Shown: positions 35,833 through 46,005, numbered from the stretch's first letter. The stretch is DNA of 64,000 nucleotides from Sphingobacteriales bacterium 39-19 (GCA_001898465.1 MKTX01000001.1:310001-374000), one strand, 5' to 3'. The notes: generated from the sequence alone by a model not told the origin. Numbers and translations: made by a program.

Positions 35833-38800
35833 ATGCTTAATAAAATTATTGGCTTTAGTATAAAGCACAAGTTCCTTATAGGGCTATTTACCTTAGGACT
35901 AATTATTTGGGGTATTTGGAGTGCAGCCAGATTACCCATTGATGCAGTACCGGATATTACCAACAATCAGGTACAAATCATAACGCTTACACCAACCTTA
36001 GCAGCGCAGGAAACGGAACAATTAGTTACTTATCCTATTGAGCAAAGTATGGCTAACATTCCAGGCCTTATTGAGCTACGCTCAATTTCTCGTTTCGGCC
36101 TATCTGTTATTACTGCCGTGTTCAAAGACGAAATGGATATTTACTTCGCCCGCCAGCTCGTAAATGAAAAATTAAAAGAAGCCGAAGAGAAAATTCCCAA
36201 TGGAATAGGCAGGCCAGAACTTGCACCGGTTAGTACAGGGCTTGGAGAGATATACCAATATGTACTTCACCCAAAAAAAGGCGCAGAAGATAAATATTCC
36301 GCAATGGATTTGCGCACAATGCAGGATTGGATTGTTGCCCGGCAATTATATGGTACAGCAGGTATCGCAGAAGTAAATAGTTTTGGCGGTTTGCTAAAGC
36401 AATATGAAGTAGCAGTAAACCCTTACCGCCTCAAAGCAATGAATGTAACCATTGCAGAAATCTTCAATGCATTAGGAAAAAACAACGAAAATACAGGCGG
36501 CGCATACATTGACAAAAAGCCTAACGCCTATTTTATCCGTGGCATTGGCTTGGTAAGTTCATTGGATGATATACGAAACACGGTAATAAAAACGCCAGGC
36601 GGCGTTCCTATTCTTATAAAAGATGTTGCTGATGTAGGTTTTGGAAATGCTGTTCGTTATGGTGCCGTTACCTACAATGGTGAAAAGGAAGCAGTAGGCG
36701 GGATAGTAATGATGCTAAAGGGCGAAAACAGCGCTGATGTGGTTAGCAGGGTAAAAGAGAAAATATCTACTATTCAAAAATCGCTGCCAAATGATGTGGT
36801 GATAGAGCCTTTTATAGACCGCACAGATTTGGTGAGCCGGGCTATCAATACGGTAAAAACGAACCTCATAGAAGGGGCGCTAATCGTCATTTTTGTATTA
36901 GTTCTTTTCTTAGGAAATCTAAGAGCCGGGCTTATTGTAGCTTCCGCTATTCCCTTATCAATGCTTTTTGCTTTGGGTATGATGAACCTCTTTGGGGTAA
37001 GTGGAAACCTAATGAGTTTAGGAGCGATAGATTTTGGATTAATTGTGGATGGTGCGGTAATTATTGTAGAAGCCAGCCTGCATTATTTGGGCTTGAAACC
37101 AGCCGGTAAACTCACACAACAGCAAATGGATGAAGCCGTCGGAAGCAGTGCCAAAAAAATGATGAGTTCCGCAGCCTTCGGACAAATAATTATTCTCATT
37201 GTTTATCTGCCTATCCTTTCATTACAGGGTATTGAAGGCAAAATGTTCCGGCCAATGGCAGAAACGGTGGCGTTCGCCATTCTTGGAGCGCTCATTTTGT
37301 CCCTTACCTATATCCCTATGATGACTTCTTTATTCCTATCAAAGAATATAAAACACAAAAAAACTTTTGCAGATAAAATGATGGATAAACTGCAACGGTG
37401 GTACACGCCTTTGTTACAAAAAGTCATTCGTGTAAAGTATGCAATAGTAGGTGCGTCTTTCGCATTGCTAATGATTGCATTTGTTTTTTTCAGCAGAATG
37501 GGTGGTGAGTTTATCCCGCAATTGCAGGAAGGTGATTTTGCCGTGCATTGTATTTTACCACAAGGCACTTCTCTATCGCAAAGCATTGAAACCTCAATGC
37601 AGGCAAGCCGCATTTTAAAGGCCTTTCCGGAAGTAAAAACTGTAGTAGGTAAAACAGGTAGCGCAGAAGTGCCAACAGACCCTATGCCCCCCGAAGCTAC
37701 AGACCTGATGGTAACCTTAAAGCCGAAAAAAGAATGGAAATCTTCAAAGAGCTATAATGAGTTGGCCGCGGAAATGATGGAAAAATTAGAAATGATACCC
37801 GGCGTTTTCTTTGAAGTTTCACAACCTATACAAATGCGGTTTAACGAATTAATGACAGGTGTAAGGCAGGATGTAGCCATAAAAATATTTGGAGAAAATA
37901 TTGATACCCTTGCGGCAATCGCACCAAAGGTTGCAGCAGTAGTGCAGCAGGTAAATGGAGCTACCGAACCACAAATAGAGCAGACCACAGGCTTACCGCA
38001 AATCACTATTCAGTACGACAGGGCAAGATTAGCTTCCTACGGGTTAAATATTGAAGATATTAATCACACCGTGAGTACTGCTTTTGCAGGGCAAGCAGCA
38101 GGTGTTGTGTTTGAAGATGAAAAGAAGTTTGACTTGGTAGTAAGGTTAGATAGTGTAAGCCGAAATTCTATTGATGATGTGAGTAACCTTTTTATATCAA
38201 CGCCTGAAGGAGTACAAATTCCTCTATCGCAGGTAGCTACAGTTGCCTTCAAGGAAGGACCTGCACAAATTAGCCGTGAAGATGGAAAGCGCAGAATAGT
38301 AGTTGGTTTCAATGTACGGAACAGAGATGTTGAAACAGTTGTAGAAGACATTCAACAAAAACTTTCAAAAGCAAACCTGCTGCCTTCAGGCTACTTCTAC
38401 ACTTATGGCGGCACATTTGAAAACTTAAAAGAAGCTTCGGCACGATTGAAATTTGCTGTTCCTTTAGCATTAGCATTAATATTCCTATTGCTCTACTTCA
38501 CATTTGGTTCGGTTAAAGAAAGCTTACTCATTTTTACTGCCATTCCAATGAGCGCCATTGGTGGTGTGTTTGCATTATTGCTAAGGGGAATGCCATTTAG
38601 TATTTCGGCAGGAGTTGGTTTTATTGCTTTGTTTGGTGTAGCGGTACTGAATGGAATTGTACTAATCAGCACTTTTAAAGACCTTGCAAAAGAAGGAATG
38701 CAAGATGTTGTTCAACGAGTGATTGAAGGAACAAAAATGAGATTGCGTCCCGTATTGATGACGGCATCGGTAGCTTCACTCGGTTTCCTTCCAATGGCCA

Positions 38801-40146
38801 TTAGCACGGGTTCAGGAGCAGAAGTTCAAAGACCATTAGCCACTGTTGTAATAGGCGGTTTAATTACAGCAACATTTTTAACCTTATTTGTTTTACCCGT
38901 TTTATATATTTTGTTCAATACCAAAATCAATTTTAAGCGTAATAATAAATTGGGTGTAAAAGCAGTGTTGATGGTGTTTCTTTCGTTTTGCAGTTTTAAT
39001 GCTATGGCTCAGCAAAGGATAGCACCTGAACAAGCAGTAAACATTGCGTTTAATAATAATCTTCAATACAGCGTCAACAAAGCACAGGTTTCCAAGGCAA
39101 CTTACGACATTACCGCCTCAAAGGAAATTCCTAAAACAGGTGTTTTTGTTGAAAATGAAGATATGCGCCCAAGCGACCCTAAAGGTGTTTTGAAAATTGG
39201 TGTATCGCAAAATTTTGTTTGGCCGGGCTTATACAAAGCCCGTAGGCAATATTTTGAAGAGCAGTTGAAATATTACGAAATGAACAAAGCTATGCTTGAT
39301 GCCGTAATACGCAAGGAAGTAAACAATGCCTATTATCAACTTTGGTATTTACAGGATATAAGCACATTATACCAAAGGTTGGATACTATGTATTCTTCAA
39401 TGTATAAAGCTGCCGACCTTATGGTAAAGACGGGTGAAGCAGCGGGTCTTGACAGAATATCCGCCGAAGTAAAAATGAAAGAGCTAAAAGCGCAATTGCA
39501 GCAAAATAAAAAGAACATAACCCTGCAACAACAACAGCTAAGTATGCTGCTTAATACAGATACAATGTATCTGCCGCTTACCAAGCCTTTGGAAAAATTA
39601 TCGTACACTGTTTCTATGGCAGAAGGCCAGCACCCTTCTTTGGCCTTGCAACAGCAAAATATCAACATTGCCAATGCAAATATCAGTGTACAGCAAAACA
39701 CCAATAAGCCAGAGTTTTCAGGTCGTCTATTTTCGCAGAGATTATATGGTGCAAAAGACCCCTATACAGGGTTTTCGGTTACAGCAGCTTTTCCTCTTTT
39801 TGGCAAAGCAGCATACCGTAGCAAAGTATTGGCTGCAAAAGCAGAAGTAGAAATGCAGCAACAACAATTATCTTATCAGCAATTACAGTTTAATACCCAG
39901 CGTAATAATGCCATTGTAGAAATTGAGCGGGCAAATGAAATGTTGCTTTTTTATGAAAATTCGGGGCTAAAGCAATCCGAAGAAATCATAAAAGCTGCTT
40001 TACTAAGTTATCAGGCAGGCGAAATCAGCTTTGCAGAAATGTCGCAGTTTTTTACCCAAGCCATTGATATTAAGAAAAACTATTTACAGGCATTAAACGA
40101 ATACAACCAATCAGTTATTCAGTACAAATATTATCTCAATCAATAA
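35833..40146 (+). CDS. czcA: CzcA/CusA-family heavy-metal RND permease fused to a TolC-like channel
   Basis: 1437 aa. Residues 1-~1035 are a complete heavy-metal efflux RND permease: 'RLPIDAVPDITNNQVQI', TM4 relay 'IDFGLIVDGAVIIVEAS', 'MRFNELMTGVRQDVAIKIFG' and the last TM block. Then a signal-peptide-like segment (~1040-1059, ending NAMA-QQ) leads into a ~375-aa outer-membrane-factor domain of long Gln-rich helices. This permease-OMF fusion is found in other Bacteroidota; the internal signal suggests the channel part is cleaved off. It exports Co/Zn/Cd or Cu/Ag type cations; the exact metal is not readable. The adaptor follows after 9 bp. Confidence 0.93.
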   Translation: MLNKIIGFSIKHKFLIGLFTLGLIIWGIWSAARLPIDAVPDITNNQVQIITLTPTLAAQETEQLVTYPIEQSMANIPGLIELRSISRFGLSVITAVFKDEMDIYFARQLVNEKLKEAEEKIPNGIGRPELAPVSTGLGEIYQYVLHPKKGAEDKYSAMDLRTMQDWIVARQLYGTAGIAEVNSFGGLLKQYEVAVNPYRLKAMNVTIAEIFNALGKNNENTGGAYIDKKPNAYFIRGIGLVSSLDDIRNTVIKTPGGVPILIKDVADVGFGNAVRYGAVTYNGEKEAVGGIVMMLKGENSADVVSRVKEKISTIQKSLPNDVVIEPFIDRTDLVSRAINTVKTNLIEGALIVIFVLVLFLGNLRAGLIVASAIPLSMLFALGMMNLFGVSGNLMSLGAIDFGLIVDGAVIIVEASLHYLGLKPAGKLTQQQMDEAVGSSAKKMMSSAAFGQIIILIVYLPILSLQGIEGKMFRPMAETVAFAILGALILSLTYIPMMTSLFLSKNIKHKKTFADKMMDKLQRWYTPLLQKVIRVKYAIVGASFALLMIAFVFFSRMGGEFIPQLQEGDFAVHCILPQGTSLSQSIETSMQASRILKAFPEVKTVVGKTGSAEVPTDPMPPEATDLMVTLKPKKEWKSSKSYNELAAEMMEKLEMIPGVFFEVSQPIQMRFNELMTGVRQDVAIKIFGENIDTLAAIAPKVAAVVQQVNGATEPQIEQTTGLPQITIQYDRARLASYGLNIEDINHTVSTAFAGQAAGVVFEDEKKFDLVVRLDSVSRNSIDDVSNLFISTPEGVQIPLSQVATVAFKEGPAQISREDGKRRIVVGFNVRNRDVETVVEDIQQKLSKANLLPSGYFYTYGGTFENLKEASARLKFAVPLALALIFLLLYFTFGSVKESLLIFTAIPMSAIGGVFALLLRGMPFSISAGVGFIALFGVAVLNGIVLISTFKDLAKEGMQDVVQRVIEGTKMRLRPVLMTASVASLGFLPMAISTGSGAEVQRPLATVVIGGLITATFLTLFVLPVLYILFNTKINFKRNNKLGVKAVLMVFLSFCSFNAMAQQRIAPEQAVNIAFNNNLQYSVNKAQVSKATYDITASKEIPKTGVFVENEDMRPSDPKGVLKIGVSQNFVWPGLYKARRQYFEEQLKYYEMNKAMLDAVIRKEVNNAYYQLWYLQDISTLYQRLDTMYSSMYKAADLMVKTGEAAGLDRISAEVKMKELKAQLQQNKKNITLQQQQLSMLLNTDTMYLPLTKPLEKLSYTVSMAEGQHPSLALQQQNINIANANISVQQNTNKPEFSGRLFSQRLYGAKDPYTGFSVTAAFPLFGKAAYRSKVLAAKAEVEMQQQQLSYQQLQFNTQRNNAIVEIERANEMLLFYENSGLKQSEEIIKAALLSYQAGEISFAEMSQFFTQAIDIKKNYLQALNEYNQSVIQYKYYLNQ

Positions 40147-40155
40147 AATAGAAAA

Positions 40156-41415
40156 ATGAAATATTATTTTTTAATTCTTCAATTAATAATCGGTGTATGC
40201 TTGTTTTCAAGCTGCAAGAATAATTCTACAAACCCGGAAACAAAAACTGAAGCAGCGGAAGAAGCGCATAATGAACACGAAAACGAAAATGTGGTTTCGC
40301 TTTCTACAGAACAAATTAAAACCATTGGAATTGAATTAGGAAGTATAGAAAGTAAAGAACTTACCAATGCCGTAAAGGTAAACGGAATGCTTACTGTACC
40401 TAATCAAAACAAAGCATTTGTAACACCGGCTTATAGTGGTGTTGTAAAATCATTGAATGTACAGCCGGGAAACTTTGTTTCAAAAGGTCAAACTATTGCC
40501 ACTATTACCAATCCCGATTTAATACAAATGCAACAGCAATTACAACAAGTGAATGCTCAAATAAAATTGGCTGAAATAGAAGTTAATCGCCAAAAGCAAT
40601 TGGTTGAAGGCAATGCTGCGCCACTAAAAAGGCTGCAACAAGCCCAAACGGAATTGGCTACGTTAAGAAGCCAGCGTTCAGGTTTGCAAAAGCAATTGGG
40701 AAGCATAGGAGCTTCGCAAAATTATTCTTCTTTATTAGCTGTAAAAGCACCTATTAGCGGCACAATTAGTAAGGTAATAGCACAGATTGGAAGCAATGTA
40801 GATATGGCTTCACCCATTGCGGAAATCGTAAGCAATGCACAACTGCATTTAGATATTTATGTGTATGAAAAAGACTTGCCAAAAGTTAAAGCAGGACAAA
40901 CCATACACTTCACGCTAACTAATAATCCGGGTGTAGAATACGATGCACAAATCTATTCCATAGGTTCTGCATTTGAAGGAGATAGCAAAACCATTCCTGT
41001 TCACGCCAGAGTTACGGGCAATAAGTATGGATTGATAGATGGAATGAGCGTTACCGCAATGATTAGTTTAGACCGAAATATAGGCGCAGCCGTTCCTAAC
41101 GATGCAATTGTAAATAATAAAGGACAAGATTACATTTTTATTGTTACAGATAGGCATTCGGAAGATGAACACAAAAGCGAAAATCCAAACGAAAAAGAAG
41201 ACCCGCATAACCACAAGGAAGCTGATAAGCCGAAAAGCACAGTTGATGAAATCACTTTTGAGCGTATCCCAATAGCCAAGGGAACTTCTGATTTGGGTTA
41301 TACACAAATTACTGCATTAAAGGAAATTCCACAGGGTGCAAAAATCGTAACTAAGAATGCTTTTTTCGTAATGGCAAAAATTGTTAACGCAGGCGAAGGG
41401 GAACACGGACACTAA
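40156..41415 (+). CDS. czcB: CzcB/CusB-family metal efflux adaptor lipoprotein
   Basis: A 419-aa protein with lipobox LFSSC (Cys20), a His/Glu-rich N-terminal linker, lipoyl motif 'PAYSGVVKSLNVQPGNFVSKG', a coiled-coil hairpin (~125-185), second lipoyl half 'KAPISGTISKVIAQIGSNVD', a barrel domain and a His-rich insertion near 340-360 ('EDEHKSENPNEKEDPHNHKE'). The His clusters suggest metal hand-over in the periplasm. It completes the CzcCBA-type system with the fused permease-channel. Confidence 0.92.
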   Translation: MKYYFLILQLIIGVCLFSSCKNNSTNPETKTEAAEEAHNEHENENVVSLSTEQIKTIGIELGSIESKELTNAVKVNGMLTVPNQNKAFVTPAYSGVVKSLNVQPGNFVSKGQTIATITNPDLIQMQQQLQQVNAQIKLAEIEVNRQKQLVEGNAAPLKRLQQAQTELATLRSQRSGLQKQLGSIGASQNYSSLLAVKAPISGTISKVIAQIGSNVDMASPIAEIVSNAQLHLDIYVYEKDLPKVKAGQTIHFTLTNNPGVEYDAQIYSIGSAFEGDSKTIPVHARVTGNKYGLIDGMSVTAMISLDRNIGAAVPNDAIVNNKGQDYIFIVTDRHSEDEHKSENPNEKEDPHNHKEADKPKSTVDEITFERIPIAKGTSDLGYTQITALKEIPQGAKIVTKNAFFVMAKIVNAGEGEHGH

Positions 41416-41429
41416 AAATTGTATAAATT

Positions 41430-42026
41430 ATGAATGATTTTCTAAGATATTACCTGCCCATTTTCTATGCTCTTGTATTGCTTTTTGCATTTGTAATACC
41501 CTCATACCGTACATACAAAAGCACGGGTATTAACCCCATTACTTTTGGAAAAGAACCCAATGCACACAACTATATTGGCTATGTGATGAAAGGATTGTTA
41601 GCAGCATTGTTTGTTGTAATAATATTGTACAATTTTGACAATGTCTATCAATTTACTATCCCTATACCTTATTTACAAAACCTAAATATTCGTTGGGCGG
41701 GATTGGTTTTAATTCACATTTCTTTGGTTTGGATAATCATTGCACAGTTTCAAATGAGCAACAATTGGCGCATTGGTATTGATGAGCAAAACAATACGGA
41801 TTTGGTAACCAATGGACTGTTTTCTATTAGCAGAAACCCTGTTTTTTTAGGAATGATTATTTGCGTGGCAGGATTGTTTCTTGTTATCGCCAATGCTATT
41901 TCCTTTTGCATTTTGGTTACTACTTATATTGTTATCCAAATACAAATAAGGTTAGAAGAAGAGTTTCTGAAAAAGCAACACGGTGAGCAATACATTTCCT
42001 ATCAATCTAAAACAAGAAGATTATAA
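41430..42026 (+). CDS. ICMT-like (isoprenylcysteine carboxyl methyltransferase family) membrane protein
   Basis: A 198-aa protein with four to five TM helices and the family signature near the C-terminus: 'TNGLFSISRNPVFLGMIICV' and 'RLEEEFLKKQHGEQYISYQ'. Such genes often sit in metal-efflux operons of Bacteroidota, where the real substrate is unknown. It lies 14 bp after CzcB, and its stop overlaps the P-type ATPase start by one base (TAATG). Confidence 0.85.
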   Translation: MNDFLRYYLPIFYALVLLFAFVIPSYRTYKSTGINPITFGKEPNAHNYIGYVMKGLLAALFVVIILYNFDNVYQFTIPIPYLQNLNIRWAGLVLIHISLVWIIIAQFQMSNNWRIGIDEQNNTDLVTNGLFSISRNPVFLGMIICVAGLFLVIANAISFCILVTTYIVIQIQIRLEEEFLKKQHGEQYISYQSKTRRL

Positions 42027-44158
42027 TGAGTACAGAACACAAACATATCTACGATGCCCACGGCAAGCAAATTTGCTGTTCGCCGCAGGAAGAAAAAATA
42101 AATGAAAAAGCCGATGAAAATTTGGTGCAGCAGGAAGGTGCCAAAGCATTACCCGTTATCGAAGAAAAAACAAGAGAGCGCCATTTCAAAGGCGATGGTC
42201 ATTTCCACGGTACAAGGTTCAAAGAAGAATTAGACCACGACCACAGCACAGAGCATTCAGACGACGATGGGCACGACCACAGCCACGACGCAAACAGGTC
42301 CAGTTTTCAAATGTTCCTGCCGGCTATCATTTCATTTGCATTGTTGATGATAGCTATTGCATTTGATAATTGGTTTCCGCAAAGTTGGTTCACAGGTTGG
42401 GTGCGCATAGCGTGGTACATAGCAGGCTATGCACCTGTTGGGCTACCTGTTATTAAGGATGCATTTAAAAGCATTGCAAAGGGTGAGTTCTTTTCTGAAT
42501 TTCTACTGATGAGCATTGCCACCATTGGCGCATTTGCCATTGGTGAATACCCCGAAGGAGTGGCAGTAATGTTGTTCTATGCAGTAGGTGAAATATTCCA
42601 AACTTTGGCTGTAAAAAGAGCCAAAGGAAATATCAGCAAACTCTTAGACCAGCGTCCCGATGAAGTAACCATTTTAGAAAACAACCAACCTAAGACTATT
42701 AAGGCGGCACAAGCAGCAATCGGCAGTATTATTCAATTAAAGCCAGGCGAAAAATTAGCTTTGGATGGAGAATTGATTTCTGAAACAGCTTCGTTCAATA
42801 CTGCTGCACTTACAGGCGAAAGCAAGCCCGACACCAAACAAAAAGGCGATACGGTTTTGGCAGGTATGATTAATTTGAACACAGTTGCACAAGTAAAAGT
42901 AAACACAGCTTATACAGATAGCAAGCTTTCCAGGATTTTAGAATTGGTACAAAATGCCACGGCACAAAAAGCACCTACCGAATTATTCATTCGCAAGTTT
43001 GCAAAAGTGTACACACCTATTGTTGTGTTTGCGGCATTAGCTATTTGTTTGCTTCCTTATTTCTTTGTTGAAACTTATGTGTTTCGGGATTGGCTTTATA
43101 GGGCATTAATATTCCTTGTTATCAGTTGTCCTTGTGCATTGGTCATTAGCATTCCGTTGGGTTATTTTGGCGGCATTGGTGCAGCCAGCCGCAATGGTAT
43201 TTTGTTCAAAGGGAGTAATTTTTTAGATGCGCTTGCGAATGTTCAAAATGTGGTAATGGACAAAACAGGCACTATGACCGAAGGCGTTTTTAAAGTGCAG
43301 GAAGCAAATATAAAATCGGATTTTAATAAAGATGAAATAATGCAGATGGTAAATGCATTGGAAAGCAAATCCACACACCCGGTTGCAACAGCCATTCATA
43401 ATTATGTCGGCGAAATCAACCATAGTATTGCCTTAGAAAATGTAGAAGAAATTGCAGGGCACGGTCTTAAAGCTACTATCAATGGCAAAGAATTATTGGT
43501 AGGCAATTTCAAATTATTAGACAAGGAAAATATCCAATACGATATTGACCCTTCCACTATTGTTTATACACTCATTGCCATAGCGTATGATAGGAAATTT
43601 GCAGGTTATCTCACCATTGCAGACAGCATAAAAGCAGATGCACAAACTACAATTGATAAACTAAAAACATTGGGTGTAAATACAACAATGTTAAGCGGCG
43701 ATAAATCAACTGTAGTAAATGATGTAGCCAGCAAGTTGGGTATTCAAAGTGCCTTTGGCGATTTATTGCCCGAAGACAAAGTGAATAAAGTAAAAGAAAT
43801 AAAAGCCAAAAACGAAACCGTGGCATTTGTGGGCGATGGCGTGAACGATGCGCCAGTAGTGGCTTTGAGCGATGTAGGCATTGCAATGGGTGGTTTAGGC
43901 AGCGATGCTACCATAGAAACCGCCGATGTAGTGATACAAGATGATATGCCCAGCAAAATACCAATGGCAATCAATATCGGCAAGCAAACAAAGAAAATTG
44001 TTTGGCAAAACATAACCCTTGCATTTGTAGTAAAAGCGATTGTGCTTGTGTTAGGCGCAGGTGGTCTTGCCACAATGTGGGAAGCCGTATTTGCAGATGT
44101 AGGCGTAGCTTTATTGGCAATCCTCAATGCTGTACGAATACAGAAGCTGAAGTTTTAA
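42026..44158 (+). CDS. Heavy-metal P1B-type ATPase (Zn/Cd/Pb/Co class)
   Basis: A 710-aa inner-membrane pump. The N-terminus has no HMA domain but a CC pair ('GKQICCSPQEE') and two His/Asp-rich clusters ('DHDHSTEHSDDDGHDHSHD') that may gather metal. Visible are 'TGES', the ion-site motif SCPCALV (367-373), the phosphorylated Asp412 in DKTGTMT, and the hinge 'GDGVNDAPV'. The SCPC pattern with no HMA fits the Zn/Cd group. It ends the metal operon. Confidence 0.93.
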   Translation: MSTEHKHIYDAHGKQICCSPQEEKINEKADENLVQQEGAKALPVIEEKTRERHFKGDGHFHGTRFKEELDHDHSTEHSDDDGHDHSHDANRSSFQMFLPAIISFALLMIAIAFDNWFPQSWFTGWVRIAWYIAGYAPVGLPVIKDAFKSIAKGEFFSEFLLMSIATIGAFAIGEYPEGVAVMLFYAVGEIFQTLAVKRAKGNISKLLDQRPDEVTILENNQPKTIKAAQAAIGSIIQLKPGEKLALDGELISETASFNTAALTGESKPDTKQKGDTVLAGMINLNTVAQVKVNTAYTDSKLSRILELVQNATAQKAPTELFIRKFAKVYTPIVVFAALAICLLPYFFVETYVFRDWLYRALIFLVISCPCALVISIPLGYFGGIGAASRNGILFKGSNFLDALANVQNVVMDKTGTMTEGVFKVQEANIKSDFNKDEIMQMVNALESKSTHPVATAIHNYVGEINHSIALENVEEIAGHGLKATINGKELLVGNFKLLDKENIQYDIDPSTIVYTLIAIAYDRKFAGYLTIADSIKADAQTTIDKLKTLGVNTTMLSGDKSTVVNDVASKLGIQSAFGDLLPEDKVNKVKEIKAKNETVAFVGDGVNDAPVVALSDVGIAMGGLGSDATIETADVVIQDDMPSKIPMAINIGKQTKKIVWQNITLAFVVKAIVLVLGAGGLATMWEAVFADVGVALLAILNAVRIQKLKF

Positions 44159-44202
44159 AAATTAAATTATAAAAGAATAAACATTAATCACTAATCATTA
44201 AT

Positions 44203-44290
44203 TATGGGCTTCCCTTACGGGTCGGGCTATGCGCTACAATCTTTGCTCGTTCCTCACAAAGGATTTTCGCTTCTATCCCTAAGCCGTAAA
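44203..44290 (+). repeat. Imperfect palindromic repeat with conserved-loop hairpin
   Basis: Between the P-type ATPase and arsR. An inner stem (AATCTTTG with CAAAGGATT, one bulge) carries the loop CTCGTTCCTCA; an outer imperfect pairing of GGGCTATGCGC with GCTTCTATCCC surrounds it. The same loop occurs with different stems at 25545 and 47944, which points to a dispersed structured repeat. Confidence 0.55.
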
Positions 44291-44318
44291 AAATTTTTGC
44301 TGCAAAAAAGTATCTATC

Positions 44319-44338
44319 GTAATATTGCAATGTAATAC
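44319..44338 (+). promoter_or_regulatory. Dyad before arsR, probable ArsR operator
   Basis: GTAATATTGCAATGTAATAC is a partly palindromic site centred on TTGCAA, 8 bp before the arsR ATG. Autoregulation through such a site is the rule for the family. It shares TATTGC with the dyad before czcA. Confidence 0.5.
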
Positions 44339-44345
44339 TAAGAGA

Positions 44346-44675
44346 ATGGGCATTACAAGAACAGATATTTTCAACAAAGAACAAAACGATTTGGCTATTG
44401 TCTTAAAGGCTTTGGCGCACCCGGCCCGTATCGCCATATTGCAGCACATTATCAAGCAGCAGGCTTGTATCTGCAACGATTTGGTAAACGAAATCGGTTT
44501 GGCACAGGCTACTGTTTCCCAGCATTTGAAAGAACTCAAAAACGCAGGTATCATTAAGGGGAGTATAGAAGGCACCAGCGTTTGTTATTGCATTGATGAA
44601 ATGGTTTGGGAAAAAATCAAAAAGCAAATGGAAGGTTTTTTCAATGCCAATGTCGGTACTATAAAATGCTGTTAG
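44346..44675 (+). CDS. arsR: ArsR/SmtB-family arsenic-responsive repressor
   Basis: 109 aa from the ATG at 44346 (longer in-frame starts lie in the operator-like dyad). The winged HTH is visible: 'LKALAHPARIAILQHIIK', 'LVNEIGLAQATVSQHLKELK', wing 'IIKGSIEGTSVCYCIDE'. Cys residues in 'QACICND' and at the C-terminus ('TIKCC') are candidate As(III) ligands; the classical ELCVCDL motif is changed. First gene of arsR-arsM-arsC-acr3. Confidence 0.9.
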   Translation: MGITRTDIFNKEQNDLAIVLKALAHPARIAILQHIIKQQACICNDLVNEIGLAQATVSQHLKELKNAGIIKGSIEGTSVCYCIDEMVWEKIKKQMEGFFNANVGTIKCC

Positions 44676-44733
44676 CATTTTTTTTGAACTTATTAATCGT
44701 AATAACACAATATAACAATTAAACAAACACAAT

Positions 44734-45573
44734 ATGCAAACCAACGAACAAATCAAAGAAATGGTAAGGCAGAAGTACAGCGAAATAGCCTTGCAGGATA
44801 AAGCCGCTAATGCAGCCTCTTGCTGTGGCGCAGGCGGTTGCAGTACCGAAGTGTACAACATTATGAGCGAAGAGTATGATGAACTCAACGGCTATAATAA
44901 AGATGCCGATTTAGGTTTGGGCTGCGGACTTCCTACGCAATTCACACAAATTAAAAAAGGCGACGTGGTTGTGGATTTAGGCAGCGGTGCAGGCAACGAT
45001 TGTTTTGTAGCCCGTGCCGAAGCGGGGGATACAGGCAAAGTGATAGGAATAGATTTTACCGAAGCAATGATTAATAAAGCCCGTGAAAATGCTGAAAAAT
45101 TAGGCTTCAACAATGTAGAGTTCCGTCAAGGTGATATTGAGCAAATTCCAATTGCCGCTAATGCCGCTGATGTAATAGTGAGCAATTGCGTAATGAACCT
45201 TGTTCCAGACAAACCCAAAGCTTTTGTCGAAGTATTCAGGATTTTGAAGCCAGGCGGGCATTTCAGCATATCGGATATTGTGCTTACGGGCGATTTGCCA
45301 GAAAGAATTAAAAACGCAGCAGAAATGTATGCGGGTTGTGTGGCCGGTGCCATTCAAAAAGAAGATTACCTCAATACCATAACTAACGCAGGTTTTACCA
45401 ACATTCAATTGCAAAAAGAAAAGCCAATCATAATTCCTGATGATATTCTTTCAAACTACCTCAGCAAAGAAGAAATCGCTGTTTACAAAGCCAACAAAAA
45501 CATTATTTATAGCATTACCGTTTATGCCGAAAAAAACACCAACAACTGCACACTAGGAAGCGGTTGTTGTTAA
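44734..45573 (+). CDS. arsM: Arsenite S-adenosylmethionine methyltransferase
   Basis: A 279-aa protein with the ArsM features: 'ASCCGAGGCSTEVYN' and 'GLGCGLPTQF' near the N-terminus, AdoMet site 'VVDLGSGAGNDCFVA', 'ISNCVMNLVPDK'-type post-motif (here VSNCVMNL), 'GCVAGAIQ' with the second conserved Cys, and a C-terminal 'GSGCC' tail. It methylates As(III) to volatile or less retained forms in the cytoplasm. Lies between arsR and arsC in one apparent operon. Confidence 0.93.
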   Translation: MQTNEQIKEMVRQKYSEIALQDKAANAASCCGAGGCSTEVYNIMSEEYDELNGYNKDADLGLGCGLPTQFTQIKKGDVVVDLGSGAGNDCFVARAEAGDTGKVIGIDFTEAMINKARENAEKLGFNNVEFRQGDIEQIPIAANAADVIVSNCVMNLVPDKPKAFVEVFRILKPGGHFSISDIVLTGDLPERIKNAAEMYAGCVAGAIQKEDYLNTITNAGFTNIQLQKEKPIIIPDDILSNYLSKEEIAVYKANKNIIYSITVYAEKNTNNCTLGSGCC

Positions 45574-45591
45574 AAAGTCAAACAAAAGAAA

Positions 45592-46005
45592 ATGAAAAAT
45601 ATTTTAGTGATTTGCACAGGAAATAGTTGTCGCAGTCAGATTGCACACGCATACCTGCAAAAATTTGCAGGCGATAAAGCTACCCTTTATAGTGCAGGAG
45701 TAGAAGTACACGGCGTTAATCCCAAAACTATTCAAACACTGAAAGAAGATGGTTTAGACATTACCTATTACACTTCCAATCATATAAGTGAGTACAAGAA
45801 TATCCCCTTTGATTATGTAATTACCGTTTGCGACAATGCCAAAGAAACCTGCCCATTTTTTCCAACCAATGCCGTCAAACTGCACCACAACTTTCCCGAC
45901 CCTTCAAAGCATAAAGGTACTGATGAAGAAATAAAGCAGGAGTTTGCCAAAGTGCGTGAAATGATAAAAAAATATTCAAAAGATTTTGTACAAAAATACC
46001 TCTGA
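45592..46005 (+). CDS. arsC: Arsenate reductase (LMW phosphatase/ArsC family)
   Basis: 137 aa with the phosphate-binding loop CTGNSCRS (Cys8 to Arg14, CX5R) and acid 'FPDPSKHKG'. Cys81-88 region '[12 protein letters not shown]' supplies the redox cysteines used by thioredoxin-coupled ArsC proteins. It reduces As(V) to As(III), the substrate of ArsM and Acr3. The stop overlaps the acr3 start by one base (TGATG). Confidence 0.93.
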   Translation: MKNILVICTGNSCRSQIAHAYLQKFAGDKATLYSAGVEVHGVNPKTIQTLKEDGLDITYYTSNHISEYKNIPFDYVITVCDNAKETCPFFPTNAVKLHHNFPDPSKHKGTDEEIKQEFAKVREMIKKYSKDFVQKYL

